Positions 37,456-48,062 of a stretch of DNA of 64,000 nt are shown piece after piece; within the stretch, counting starts at the first letter, position 1, and every line of letters begins with the position of its first letter. The notes under the pieces are model-generated. The model saw only the letters and a program-made list of their open reading frames with translations. It had not been told where the DNA came from and searched no databases. Origin of the DNA: Winogradskyella eckloniae (GTDB lineage: Bacteria; Bacteroidota; Bacteroidia; Flavobacteriales; Flavobacteriaceae); NCBI RefSeq assembly GCF_013249045.1, contig NZ_JABRWP010000001.1:248001-312000 (forward strand), given 5' to 3'. Both the position numbers and the translations under genes were made by a program.

Positions 37456-37463
37456 TATATTTG
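37456..37463 (+). promoter_or_regulatory. -7 box (TATATTTG) of the DUF177-rpmF unit
   Basis: It matches TAnnTTTG and lies 19 bp before the first ATG at 37483, which supports that start over the upstream TTG at 37474. Confidence 0.5.
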
Positions 37464-37482
37464 CAGGCTCAAATTGAGAGTG

Positions 37483-38025
37483 ATGATGAAGGCATTAAAA
37501 TCTTATACAATACCTTTTGTAGGTTTAAAAATAGGAGAGCATCATTTTGATTATCAAATTGATAACACGTTCTTTGAGCATTTTGAATACGACGAATTCA
37601 ACGCTGTTGATGTTAAAATTGACCTTAAATTCGAAAAAAAATCAACCTTATTGGAGTTGTATTTTTCGGCGGAAGGGGTAATTAATCTTAATTGCGATGT
37701 AACAAACGAACCTTATAATCAGGCTATTGACGACCATTTTAAACTCGTTGTTAAGTTTGGAAATGAGTACAATAATGATAATGAAGACATATTAATTGTA
37801 CCACATGGAGAATACGAAATAAATGTGGCTCAGTATATCTATGAACTTATTATTTTGGCGGTTCCTATAAAGCGAATTCATCCAGGTATAGAAGATGGCA
37901 CATTGCAGTCAGATATACTTTCAAAATTAGAAGAATTAAGTCCACAAGAGGACAACAAAACAAAATCATCAGAGGATATTGATCCTCGTTGGAATAATTT
38001 AAAAAAACTATTAACGGATAAATAA
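37483..38025 (+). CDS. DUF177 (YceD-family) protein
   Basis: The ~180-residue acidic protein has the DUF177 core ([27 protein letters not shown]) and the ending [15 protein letters not shown]. In many bacteria this gene precedes rpmF, as here with an 8-bp gap, and the family is linked to 23S rRNA or large-subunit biogenesis. Two adjacent ATG codons (37483, 37486) are possible starts. Confidence 0.88.
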   Translation: MMKALKSYTIPFVGLKIGEHHFDYQIDNTFFEHFEYDEFNAVDVKIDLKFEKKSTLLELYFSAEGVINLNCDVTNEPYNQAIDDHFKLVVKFGNEYNNDNEDILIVPHGEYEINVAQYIYELIILAVPIKRIHPGIEDGTLQSDILSKLEELSPQEDNKTKSSEDIDPRWNNLKKLLTDK

Positions 38026-38033
38026 CATTTAAA

Positions 38034-38237
38034 ATGGCACATCCAAAGCGTAAAATATCGAAAACAAGAAGAGATAAAAGAAGAACTCATTATAAAGCTT
38101 CTGTACCTCAAATAGCAACTTGCCCAACAACTGGTGAGCCACACTTATACCATAGAGCACACTGGCACGAAGGTAAATTATATTACAGAGGTCAAATTTT
38201 AATAGACAAATCTGTAGAAGAAGAAAACGTAGCATAA
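38034..38237 (+). CDS. rpmF: 50S ribosomal protein L32
   Basis: The 67-residue protein begins [20 protein letters not shown] and has the central [15 protein letters not shown] segment where zinc-type L32 proteins carry CxxC; here only one cysteine remains, so it is the zinc-free form. The DUF177-rpmF-fabH-accBC order is a common bacterial arrangement joining ribosome and fatty-acid synthesis. Confidence 0.96.
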   Translation: MAHPKRKISKTRRDKRRTHYKASVPQIATCPTTGEPHLYHRAHWHEGKLYYRGQILIDKSVEEENVA

Positions 38238-38257
38238 TTACTATGCACGCATACAAG

Positions 38258-38286
38258 AAAACGCTCCATTGTGAGCGTTTTTTTTG
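38258..38286 (+). terminator. Terminator after rpmF
   Basis: AAACGCTC and GAGCGTTT form an 8-bp stem with a 6-nt loop, followed by a T run. Confidence 0.75.
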
Positions 38287-38414
38287 TTATTATTTTTTGA
38301 ATAGCGTAAAAACAACTTACTTTGCGCTATTATTTGCCAAAAATTGATAATAATTGAGTAAAACATATCAATATTTGTCAATTTTCTATATTTTTAATTT
38401 TCTAAATCCTAACT

Positions 38415-39410
38415 ATGAGTAAAATCACAGCGGCAATTACAGCAGTCGGAGGCTATGTACCAGACTTTGTTTTAACAAATAAAGAACTTGAGACCATGGT
38501 AGAAACTAATGACGAATGGATTACTACAAGAACTGGTATTAAAGAACGTAGAATTCTTAAAGAAGAAGGAAAAGGAACTTCCTTTTTAGCTATTAAGGCA
38601 GCTGAAGATCTAATACAAAAAAAAGGATTAGATCCTAAAGAAATAGATTTGGTAATTGTATGTACTGCTACACCAGATATGAAAGCAGCAGCAACAGCAT
38701 CATATACGGCTACTCAAATAGGTGCCACTAATGCTTTTGCTTACGATTTAGAAGCGGCGTGTTCTAGTTTTTTATTCGGCATGTCAACAGCTTCTGCTTA
38801 TATAGAGTCTGGGAGGTATAAAAAAATTCTTTTAATAGGTGCAGACAAAAACTCCTCATTTATTAACTATAAAGACAGAGCAACTTGTATAATTTTCGGT
38901 GATGGTGCAGGCGCAGTGTTGTTTGAGCCAAACGAAGAAGGTTTAGGGTTGCAAGATGAACTACTAAGAAGTAATGGCGAAGGAAGAGATTTTCTACAAG
39001 CCACATATGGAGGTTCTTCATACCCAATAAACGAGAATACATTCAACGAAGGAAAGCATTATATTTTTCAAGACGGTAAAACAGTTTTTAAAAATGCAGT
39101 TTTTAATATGGCTGATGTTGCTGAGCGCATAATGAAAAGAAATGATCTTAAAAATGATGATATTCAATGGTTAGCAGCACATCAAGCCAATAAAAGAATA
39201 ATAGACGCTACTGCTAATAGAATAAACTTAGAAGACGATAAGGTAATGATGAATATTCAGAAGTATGGGAATACAACATCTGCTACATTACCCTTATTAC
39301 TTTTTGATTATGAATCACAATTAAAAAAAGGTGACACTCTTATATTTGCTGCTTTTGGTGGCGGATTCACTTGGGGCTCAATTTATTTTAAATGGGCTTA
39401 TAATTCCTAA
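38415..39410 (+). CDS. fabH: Beta-ketoacyl-ACP synthase III FabH
   Basis: The 331-residue enzyme condenses acetyl-CoA with malonyl-ACP to start fatty-acid synthesis. The catalytic Cys is in LEAACSSFLFG, His in LAAHQANKRI and Asn in KYGNTTSATLPL. The C-terminal AAFGGGFTWGS is typical. It precedes accB by 31 bp. Confidence 0.96.
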   Translation: MSKITAAITAVGGYVPDFVLTNKELETMVETNDEWITTRTGIKERRILKEEGKGTSFLAIKAAEDLIQKKGLDPKEIDLVIVCTATPDMKAAATASYTATQIGATNAFAYDLEAACSSFLFGMSTASAYIESGRYKKILLIGADKNSSFINYKDRATCIIFGDGAGAVLFEPNEEGLGLQDELLRSNGEGRDFLQATYGGSSYPINENTFNEGKHYIFQDGKTVFKNAVFNMADVAERIMKRNDLKNDDIQWLAAHQANKRIIDATANRINLEDDKVMMNIQKYGNTTSATLPLLLFDYESQLKKGDTLIFAAFGGGFTWGSIYFKWAYNS

Positions 39411-39441
39411 ATAATTAACTAACTAAAAATATCTAAAAATT

Positions 39442-39933
39442 ATGGATATAAAAGAAATACAAAACTTAATTAGATTTGTAGCCAAATCAGGTGCAAGTGA
39501 AGTTAAGTTAGAAATGGATGATGTTAAAATTACGATTAGAACAGGTTCAGATGATACTACCATTGTACAACAAGTTCCTATGCAAGCTGCTCCTGTGTTA
39601 CAACAACAACATATTCCGGTTCAACAAGCTGCTCCAGTTCAGGAGGTAGCCAAAACACCAACAGAAGCTTCATCTACAGCTGATGATTCTAAATATATAA
39701 CGATAAAATCACCAATTATTGGTACTTTCTATCGTAAACCATCGCCAGACAAACCAGTCTTTGTAGAAGTTGGTACTGAGATAAAGGAAGGAGATGTTCT
39801 TTGTGTTATCGAGGCTATGAAATTATTCAACGAGATAGAGTCAGAAGTTTCTGGGAAAATTGTAAAAGTTTTGGTTGATGATTCATCTCCAGTAGAATTT
39901 GATCAACCTTTATTTTTAGTTGATCCTTCATAA
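39442..39933 (+). CDS. accB: Biotin carboxyl carrier protein AccB
   Basis: The 163 residues have an N-terminal dimer segment (DIKEIQNLIRFVAKSGASEVKLE), a Pro/Ala/Gln-rich linker, and a biotinyl domain with the biotin-accepting lysine in VIEAMKLFNEIES. It carries CO2 between AccC and the carboxyltransferase. Confidence 0.96.
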   Translation: MDIKEIQNLIRFVAKSGASEVKLEMDDVKITIRTGSDDTTIVQQVPMQAAPVLQQQHIPVQQAAPVQEVAKTPTEASSTADDSKYITIKSPIIGTFYRKPSPDKPVFVEVGTEIKEGDVLCVIEAMKLFNEIESEVSGKIVKVLVDDSSPVEFDQPLFLVDPS

Positions 39934-40022
39934 ACTTTAGGTTTAGAAGTTTAAGTTAAAAGTTTAAATTATAAATATTTAAACATAAACAACTAAACAA
40001 TAAACTCTTAAACTATAAAGAC

Positions 40023-41375
40023 ATGTTTAAAAAAATACTAATTGCCAATAGAGGAGAAATAGCTCTTAGAGTTATTAGAACTTGTAAAGAAATGGGTATC
40101 CGTACTGTTGCGGTATATTCTACAGCAGACGCAGAAAGTCTTCATGTTAAGTTTGCTGATGAAGCCGTATGTATTGGACCACCTTCAAGTAGTGATTCTT
40201 ATTTAAAAATATCTAATATAATTGCTGCTGCAGAAATTACCAATGCAGATGCTATTCATCCAGGTTATGGATTTTTATCAGAAAACGCAAAATTTTCAAA
40301 AATTTGTGAAGAGCATGGCATTAAATTCATTGGTGCTTCTGAGGATATGATTGATAAAATGGGTGACAAGGCAAATGCAAAAGCTACAATGAAAGCGGCA
40401 GGTGTTCCTTGTGTTCCGGGCAGTGATGGCGTAATAGAAACTTTTGAAGACTGTGTGAAAATTGCAAAGGAAACAGGTTACCCTGTTATGCTTAAAGCAT
40501 CTGCTGGTGGTGGTGGAAAAGGAATGCGCGCAGTTTGGAAACCAGAAGATTTACAGAATGCATGGGAATCTGCAAGATCAGAGTCAAAAGCTGCATTTGG
40601 TAACGATGATATGTATATGGAAAAGCTCATAGAAGAGCCTAGACATATAGAAATACAGATTGTAGGTGATTCAAGTGGTAAAGCTTGTCATTTATCTGAG
40701 CGAGATTGTTCTATACAAAGACGTCATCAAAAACTAACAGAAGAAGTACCATCTCCGTTTATGACGGATAAGTTGAGAAGTAAAATGGGTAAAGCCGCTG
40801 TGAAAGCTGCTGAATTTATTAAATATGAAGGTGCAGGTACCGTTGAGTTTTTGGTAGACAAGCATAGAAATTTCTATTTTATGGAAATGAATACGCGTAT
40901 CCAAGTAGAGCACCCTATTACCGAGCAAGTCATTGATTTTGATTTAATACGCGAACAAATACTTGTTGCCGCTGGTGTGCCAATTTCTGGAAAAAATTAT
41001 TTACCACAATTACATTCTATTGAGTGTAGAATAAACGCAGAAGATCCGTTTAATGATTTTAGGCCTTCGCCAGGTAGAATTACTACTTTACATGCACCTG
41101 GTGGACATGGTGTAAGATTAGATACGCATGTCTATGCTGGTTATAGTATTCCGCCAAATTATGATTCTATGATTGCTAAGTTAATTACTACAGCTCAAAC
41201 TAGAGAAGAAGCTATTAACAAAATGAAGCGTGCATTAGATGAATTTGTAATAGAAGGAATAAAAACCACTATTCCTTTTCATAGACAATTAATGGATCAT
41301 CCAGATTATTTAGCAGGTAATTATACCACTAAATTTATGGAAGACTTTAAGCTGAAAGTTGCGGCTGAAGATTAA
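40023..41375 (+). CDS. accC: Acetyl-CoA carboxylase biotin carboxylase subunit AccC
   Basis: The 450-residue ATP-grasp enzyme carboxylates biotin on AccB. It begins [19 protein letters not shown] and has the glycine-rich ATP loop ([14 protein letters not shown]), the [17 protein letters not shown] segment and [17 protein letters not shown]. The 89-bp AT-rich gap after accB carries no hairpin, so the two are probably one transcript. Confidence 0.97.
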   Translation: MFKKILIANRGEIALRVIRTCKEMGIRTVAVYSTADAESLHVKFADEAVCIGPPSSSDSYLKISNIIAAAEITNADAIHPGYGFLSENAKFSKICEEHGIKFIGASEDMIDKMGDKANAKATMKAAGVPCVPGSDGVIETFEDCVKIAKETGYPVMLKASAGGGGKGMRAVWKPEDLQNAWESARSESKAAFGNDDMYMEKLIEEPRHIEIQIVGDSSGKACHLSERDCSIQRRHQKLTEEVPSPFMTDKLRSKMGKAAVKAAEFIKYEGAGTVEFLVDKHRNFYFMEMNTRIQVEHPITEQVIDFDLIREQILVAAGVPISGKNYLPQLHSIECRINAEDPFNDFRPSPGRITTLHAPGGHGVRLDTHVYAGYSIPPNYDSMIAKLITTAQTREEAINKMKRALDEFVIEGIKTTIPFHRQLMDHPDYLAGNYTTKFMEDFKLKVAAED

Positions 41376-41382
41376 TATAAAT

Positions 41383-41412
41383 AACCCAAACTTAGTAGTT
41401 TGGGTTTTTTTA
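41383..41412 (+). terminator. Terminator after accC
   Basis: AACCCAAACT and AGTTTGGGTT pair perfectly around a TAGT loop, followed by a T run. Confidence 0.85.
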
Positions 41413-41521
41413 TATCTCATTTTAGAGGGTTTGTAGATTTTTGTCTTAAAATGAAAGTAACGCAATTTTTGATAATCGAATAAATACAACTAACTTTAAG
41501 GATTGTAAAAAAAATGTAATT

Positions 41522-44212
41522 ATGAAAAAAATTTACTTCATTAAAACGGCAATTATATTTGTTTTGTTTCTTTCAATGGCAGCTAGCGCTCAGAGTTCAG
41601 ATGGCTTATGGTCTAAGGTTAGCGACACTAAAGCGCAACAAGCCGAAAAAGTATTTAGAAAAATTTCGTTAAAAAATGAGGTGTTTTTTAAACTTAGTTT
41701 AGAAGACCTAACGAACACTCTCCAAAACGTTGGTAATAGAGAAAATCCAGGGAATACAATTGTTTCTTTTCCAAATTCAGAAGGGGAATTAAATAATTTT
41801 AGAGTTTTTGAAGCAAGCATGATGGAACCTGCACTTCAAGCTGAATATCCTAACTTAAGGACATATGCAGGACAAGGGATAGACAACCCTTCAGAGATTA
41901 TTAGATTTAGCATAACTCAAAAAGGGTTACATGCAATGGTAATAAATACAGCAAAAGGGACTCAGTTTATCGATCCTTTTTCCGTTGATGGTACCATATA
42001 TACAGTATATTCTAGAAGTAATTTAAATGTTTTAGATGTTGATTTTGAATGTGGTGTTATTGATGACCCTAATTTAGATCGTATGTATAGCGACGCGACT
42101 TCATTAGCTAAAAACGCAAATGATGGCATGCTTAGGAATTATAGATTAGCTGTGGCTTGTACAGGTGAATATGCAACCTTCCATGGCGGAACTGTTACTG
42201 GAGCAATGTCTGCTATTGTTGCTACAATTAACAGAGTCAATGGAGTTTATGAAAGGGACTTATCTATAACGTTAACACTTGTTGCTAATAATTCAAGTTT
42301 AGTCTATACAGACGATGCTACGGATCCTTTTGATAACGATAGTACAAATTTATTAATTAATCAAAGTCAAAGTGTTATTAATAGTACAATTGGTTCGGCA
42401 AATTATGATATAGGTCATACCTTTAGTACTGGCGCTGGTGGGCTAGCTGGTTTAGGTGTAACCTGTAGCAACAATAATAAAGCCAGAGGAGTAACGGGAA
42501 TTTCACAACCTACAGGAGATGCTTTTGATATCGATTATGTCGCTCATGAGTTAGGCCATCAATTTGGTGCACCTCATACGTTTAATGGATCAGTTGGTAG
42601 TTGTTCTGGAGGTAACAGATCAGCATCAAATGCTTATGAGCCAGGAAGTGGTTCTACAATTATGGCATATGCTGGTATTTGTGGATCTCATAATGTACAA
42701 ATTGGTAGTGATGATTATTTTCATCGAAATAGTATTTTTAGAATCTGGAACCATGTCACGAGTACAGGTGCTTGCCCTGTAAATAGAACGGCAACTGGAA
42801 ATTCAGAACCTATAGCAAATGCAGGATCAAATTACACAATTCCACAAGGAACACCTTATAAATTAGACGGAAGTGCCTCAACAGATGTTGATGGAACAGC
42901 ATCTTTAACCTATACGTGGGAACAATATGATTTAGGAACAGCAGGTATACCAACGGAAACTACAACTACAGGACCACTGGTTAGAAGTTATGCTGGAACC
43001 TCAAATCCTATTCGTTATATACCAAGGCTTTCAAATATTATTGAAACTGGAGGAGTTTCAACGGATTGGGAAAAATTAGCAATGGTTAATAGAGCCTTAA
43101 ACTTTACGTTAACCGTTAGAGATAATGACGCGGTTGGTGGCCAAACAGATTCTGATAATATGACAGCAACAGTTACAACATCAGCAGGTCCTTTTACCGT
43201 AACATCACAAAATTCTAGTGGAATTTCTTGGGATGTTGGAACGTCACAGACCGTAACTTGGGATGTTGCCGGAACAACGGCTAACGGAGTTAATGAAGCT
43301 AATGTAAATATTTTACTATCTACAGATGGTGGATTAAATTTTGACACGGTTTTAGCTAGTAATACACCAAACGATGGCTCTCAAAGTATAACAGTGCCTA
43401 ATGTAGCATCTTCCAATTGTAGAATTATGGTAGAAGCTGCTAATGGAATATTTTTTAATGTAAACAGTAATAGCATTGCAATTGGTGTAGATGTCGTTTG
43501 TACAACCTATGATTCCGGAGCATTAACTTTGTCTATTCCAGATGGTGCAGGAGCCAATTCAGCAGGTACAGCCGTTGGTAATACAATCAATGTATCTGAC
43601 ACTGGTACCATTTCAGATTTAAGAGTGTCTGTAGATATTACGCACTCTTATATAGGAGATTTATTATTGCAATTACAACATCCAGACGGCGTAAATTTTG
43701 TTAATATTTGGAATAGAAATTGTAATACAACGGGTTATGAAGGTATTGATATAACATTTAAAGATGGCGAGGCTGCAATTGTGTGTGCAACGCCTACAGT
43801 TGGTTTAGCCGCTCCTGAAAATGCTTTGAGTACATTTAATGGTTTAGAAATGAGTGGAGACTGGACTCTTGTTTTGGTGGATTTCTATACTGGAGACACA
43901 GGGACTTTAAACAATTGGTCATTAGAGTTTTGTCAAGATGTGCTAAGTGTTTCTGAAAATGAATTAGATAATTTAAGTGTATATCCTAATCCAAATAATG
44001 GAGAATTTAATATTGGCTTTAATCCAACATCTGGCGACGCCATTTCAATAGATGTTTATGATATAAGAGGCCGTTCAATTTACAATAAGATTTATAGTAA
44101 TACAGGTCGTTTTGATGAAACCATTCAGCTTAATAACGCGCAAGCAGGTGTTTATATGCTTATGATTTCTGATGGTTCACACAAAGTGACTAAGAAAATT
44201 ATAGTAGAATAA
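41522..44212 (+). CDS. Secreted reprolysin-like metalloprotease with P-domain and T9SS sorting domain
   Basis: The 896-residue protein has a signal peptide (ending AASAQ), a propeptide-like region, a zinc metalloprotease domain with HELGHQFGAPHTF (HExxHxxGxxH) and a downstream SNAYEPGSGSTIMAYAGIC Met-turn, a PKD/Ig-like part, and a proprotein-convertase P-domain (~660-790; ISDLRVSVDITHSYIGDLLLQLQHP). The last ~80 residues are a type A T9SS sorting domain (LSVYPNPNNGEFNI ... KKIIVE). It is exported to the cell surface or medium and likely degrades proteins. Confidence 0.92.
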   Translation: MKKIYFIKTAIIFVLFLSMAASAQSSDGLWSKVSDTKAQQAEKVFRKISLKNEVFFKLSLEDLTNTLQNVGNRENPGNTIVSFPNSEGELNNFRVFEASMMEPALQAEYPNLRTYAGQGIDNPSEIIRFSITQKGLHAMVINTAKGTQFIDPFSVDGTIYTVYSRSNLNVLDVDFECGVIDDPNLDRMYSDATSLAKNANDGMLRNYRLAVACTGEYATFHGGTVTGAMSAIVATINRVNGVYERDLSITLTLVANNSSLVYTDDATDPFDNDSTNLLINQSQSVINSTIGSANYDIGHTFSTGAGGLAGLGVTCSNNNKARGVTGISQPTGDAFDIDYVAHELGHQFGAPHTFNGSVGSCSGGNRSASNAYEPGSGSTIMAYAGICGSHNVQIGSDDYFHRNSIFRIWNHVTSTGACPVNRTATGNSEPIANAGSNYTIPQGTPYKLDGSASTDVDGTASLTYTWEQYDLGTAGIPTETTTTGPLVRSYAGTSNPIRYIPRLSNIIETGGVSTDWEKLAMVNRALNFTLTVRDNDAVGGQTDSDNMTATVTTSAGPFTVTSQNSSGISWDVGTSQTVTWDVAGTTANGVNEANVNILLSTDGGLNFDTVLASNTPNDGSQSITVPNVASSNCRIMVEAANGIFFNVNSNSIAIGVDVVCTTYDSGALTLSIPDGAGANSAGTAVGNTINVSDTGTISDLRVSVDITHSYIGDLLLQLQHPDGVNFVNIWNRNCNTTGYEGIDITFKDGEAAIVCATPTVGLAAPENALSTFNGLEMSGDWTLVLVDFYTGDTGTLNNWSLEFCQDVLSVSENELDNLSVYPNPNNGEFNIGFNPTSGDAISIDVYDIRGRSIYNKIYSNTGRFDETIQLNNAQAGVYMLMISDGSHKVTKKIIVE

Positions 44213-44230
44213 AATTATTATGTATATTTT

Positions 44231-44259
44231 AAAAGCTCCTTATTATAGGAGCTTTTTTT
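44231..44259 (+). terminator. Terminator after the metalloprotease gene
   Basis: AAAAGCTCCT and AGGAGCTTTT form a perfect 10-bp stem with a 6-nt loop and a trailing T run. Confidence 0.85.
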
Positions 44260-44277
44260 ATGGAATAAAATGGCATT

Positions 44278-45393
44278 ATGAATTTATCGTATTGGGAAAC
44301 AAAAACATGGTTAACACACATTGATTTTACAATTGTAGGTAGTGGCATTGTAGGTCTAAATTGTGCTTTACAATTAAAGCGACGTTTTCCAAATGCAAAG
44401 ATTTTAATTCTTGAAAAAGGCATTCTGCCACAAGGGGCAAGCACCAAAAATGCTGGTTTTGCTTGTTTTGGTAGTATAAGTGAGATTATTGATGATTTAC
44501 AAACGCATTCTAAAGAACAGGTTATTCAACTGATTAAAAAACGAATTGAAGGCTTACAAATTCTTCGAGACAACTTAGGAGATAAGACTATTGGTTACCA
44601 GAATTTAGGAGGTTATGAATTGTTTTTAGAATCTGATAATACACTTTATGACACATGTAAAAGTCAACTGAAAGAAATTAATGAATTGTTGTTTCCCATT
44701 TTTAATGCGAATGTGTTTTCGTTTAAAGACAATGATTTTGGCTTTAAAAATGTAAAATCAGACTATTGTTTTAATCCATTTGAAGGGCAGATTGATACCG
44801 GAAAAATGATGAGTGCTTTATTAAATAAGGTGCAGTCTTTGGGCATAAAAATTCTGAATAACATAACGTTGGAATCCTATTCTGAAGATATAAACGCAGT
44901 AACACTCAAAACCAACCAATTTGAATTCAAAAGCAAGAATTTATGTATTGCAACCAATGGATTTGCAAAGCACCTTAATATAGAAAAAGTGCAACCAGCA
45001 AGAGCACAAATACTAATAACAAAATCTATTGATAATTTACATATTAAAGGCACCTTTCATTTAGATGAAGGCTATTATTACTTTAGAAACATTGATAATA
45101 GAATATTACTTGGTGGTGGACGACACCTTGATTTTAAAACAGAAGAAACCACAGCATTTGCGCAAACAGAAATTATACAAAATAAGCTTGAAGACTTATT
45201 AAAAACAACGATTCTGCCAACCACAAATTTTGAAATTGACCATCGTTGGTCTGGAATTATGGGTGTTGGAAAACACAAAAACCCAATTGTTCAACAACTA
45301 TCTAACCACGTGTTTTGTGGCGTACGATTAGGAGGTATGGGCATTGCTGTTGGAAGTATAATAGGAAAAGAAATAGCAGATTTAATCGAATAG
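44278..45393 (+). CDS. FAD-dependent oxidoreductase (DAO family)
   Basis: The 371-residue protein has a Rossmann FAD site (TIVGSGIVGLNCALQLKRR), the following GASTKNAGFACFGSISEI segment, and the C-terminal WSGIMGVGKHKNPIVQQL with GVRLGGMGIAVGSIIGKEIADLI. It belongs to the D-amino-acid oxidase/glycine oxidase-like superfamily; the substrate is not evident. It starts 18 bp after the upstream terminator and is followed by a GreA-like gene. Confidence 0.85.
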   Translation: MNLSYWETKTWLTHIDFTIVGSGIVGLNCALQLKRRFPNAKILILEKGILPQGASTKNAGFACFGSISEIIDDLQTHSKEQVIQLIKKRIEGLQILRDNLGDKTIGYQNLGGYELFLESDNTLYDTCKSQLKEINELLFPIFNANVFSFKDNDFGFKNVKSDYCFNPFEGQIDTGKMMSALLNKVQSLGIKILNNITLESYSEDINAVTLKTNQFEFKSKNLCIATNGFAKHLNIEKVQPARAQILITKSIDNLHIKGTFHLDEGYYYFRNIDNRILLGGGRHLDFKTEETTAFAQTEIIQNKLEDLLKTTILPTTNFEIDHRWSGIMGVGKHKNPIVQQLSNHVFCGVRLGGMGIAVGSIIGKEIADLIE

Positions 45394-45437
45394 ATATGTT
45401 ATGCCTGCATGGACATACATCTACTTTTTAAACCACC

Positions 45438-45887
45438 ATGAATATAAAACAACAATTACATAGCCAATGCCAAGACTTCTTAAACAACCGTTTAGAAGTG
45501 ATACAAAATACCATTTCAGATATTCAAGTATCTCTAACGTCCGAAACCAAAAGTAGTGCTGGTGATAAGCATGAAACCGGAAGAGCCATGCTGCAATTAG
45601 AACGCGAAAAAGCAGGCCATCAATTAGCAGAAATTGAAAAGCAAAAACAAATCCTTCAAAAAATAAATGTCGAAGCTAAACACCAAAAAGTGGCATTAGG
45701 TTCTGTGATAAAAACAACACAAGCCAATTATTTTATTGCTGTAAGTGCTGGTAAATTAGTTGTGGATAATACAAGGTTTTTTGCCATTTCTGCGGCAACA
45801 CCAATTGCACAATTGTTATTGTCTAAAGGTGATGATGATACCATTATTTTTAGAGGGAATGAATTTAAGATAGTTGAGGTTTTTTAA
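45438..45887 (+). CDS. GreA/GreB-like transcription factor-fold protein
   Basis: The 149-residue protein has an N-terminal coiled coil (AGDKHETGRAMLQLEREKAGHQLAEIEKQKQIL) and a C-terminal FKBP-like domain whose pattern ISAATPIAQLLLSKGDDDTIIFRGNEFKIVEV matches the C-terminus of GreA (SPIA...G..EGD...YEIVEV). GreA proteins enter the RNA polymerase secondary channel to rescue stalled complexes. Such flavobacterial proteins are sometimes labelled 3-oxoacyl-ACP synthase, which this sequence does not support. I infer a polymerase-binding Gre-like role. Confidence 0.65.
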   Translation: MNIKQQLHSQCQDFLNNRLEVIQNTISDIQVSLTSETKSSAGDKHETGRAMLQLEREKAGHQLAEIEKQKQILQKINVEAKHQKVALGSVIKTTQANYFIAVSAGKLVVDNTRFFAISAATPIAQLLLSKGDDDTIIFRGNEFKIVEVF

Positions 45888-45949
45888 AATAAAAAAGCAG
45901 ACCAACCGAAGTCAGCCCACTTTTTCCCTTTCTAAGGTTAAATTTTAGA

Positions 45950-45985
45950 CCTAGACCTAGCAGGTTTTTAAAACCTAGCAGGTCT
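45950..45985. repeat. REP-like imperfect hairpin between the Gre-like gene and rtcB
   Basis: The core ACCTAGCAGGT is repeated directly around TTTTAAA, and the whole folds as GACCT/AGGTC and AGGTTTT/AAAACCT with a 3x3 internal loop. It lies in the convergent gap and may end transcription on both strands. Related hairpins occur at 47975-48002 and 48027-48053. Confidence 0.55.
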
Positions 45986-45995
45986 TATTTAAAAA

Positions 45996-47441
<1,446 letters not shown>

Positions 47442-47458
47442 TTAATAGTTTTTTATAG

Positions 47459-47479
47459 ATTCCGCATTAAGTGCGGAAT
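47459..47479. other. Hairpin in the rtcB leader
   Basis: ATTCCGCA and TGCGGAAT pair around a short TTAAG loop. Read on the minus strand it falls in the 5' leader of rtcB, just after the promoter module. Confidence 0.45.
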
Positions 47480-47503
47480 GACAATAAATTGTCAATAACA
47501 CTA

Positions 47504-47541
47504 CAAATATTATAGTGTGTTACGCATTGTTTTTGCGTAGT
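47504..47541 (-). promoter_or_regulatory. Shared promoter module, copy A (rtcB)
   Basis: On the minus strand ACTACGCAAAAA-CAATGCGTAACA (47541-47518) is followed by exactly 9 nt and ATTTG (47508-47504), a -7-like box. Copies B (50116-50153) and C (52856-52893) have the same layout; the 24-bp motif is identical at 21 positions in all three. It would start transcription near 47497, giving rtcB a leader of ~80 nt. Confidence 0.75.
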
Positions 47542-48062
47542 TGGTTTTTTATCCTGCAAGGCATGTGCTGAACTTGATTCAGTATCTATTCTTGTAGGTA
47601 TTATTGTTTTTTACCTTTCGTTCATTTTTTTCTTTACGTTCATTTTGTCTTGATACAAACTGCGAAGCACATCACGAGTTCCATAAAATGAAAATTCACG
47701 AGTAAACGAACCAAAAAATCACGGTCAAGCCAAGGAATTTTCAGTTTTTCAAACTGAAACCGATTTGAAAACTTCGCGTCGAACTGCGTTCTCCTGATTT
47801 CGAAGCTTTTCTTCATCTATTATGCGCCTTGACGTTCAATTCTATGAATTGATATGGGACTTGAATATTTACTTATTTAAGTTTTTAAATCCTTCTTTTT
47901 GTTCTTTTACTTGTGTTTATATATTTCCTTGCTCTGCTTTAGCGATTACTCAAGCATCCTTTTTTATTTTTTATCCTGCAAGGTCTTTTTTGACCTTGTA
48001 GGTATGAATTGTAATTTGAAAATAAACCTACAAGGTTTTTGAAACCTTGCAGGATTTAGAAT
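47542..48062. repeat. Non-coding gap with REP-like hairpins and repeated TTTTTTATCCTGCAAGG
   Basis: This ~520-bp gap between slipin and rtcB holds no credible gene. TTTTTTATCCTGCAAGG occurs near 47546 and near 47967. Two mirror-like hairpins follow: CCTGCAAGGTC/GACCTTGTAGG (47975-48002) and CCTACAAGGTTT/AAACCTTGCAGG (48027-48053); the second can end slipin transcription. The middle (47640-47870) is G+C-richer and looks like a decayed insertion of unknown kind, with no terminal repeats that I can define. Confidence 0.5.
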
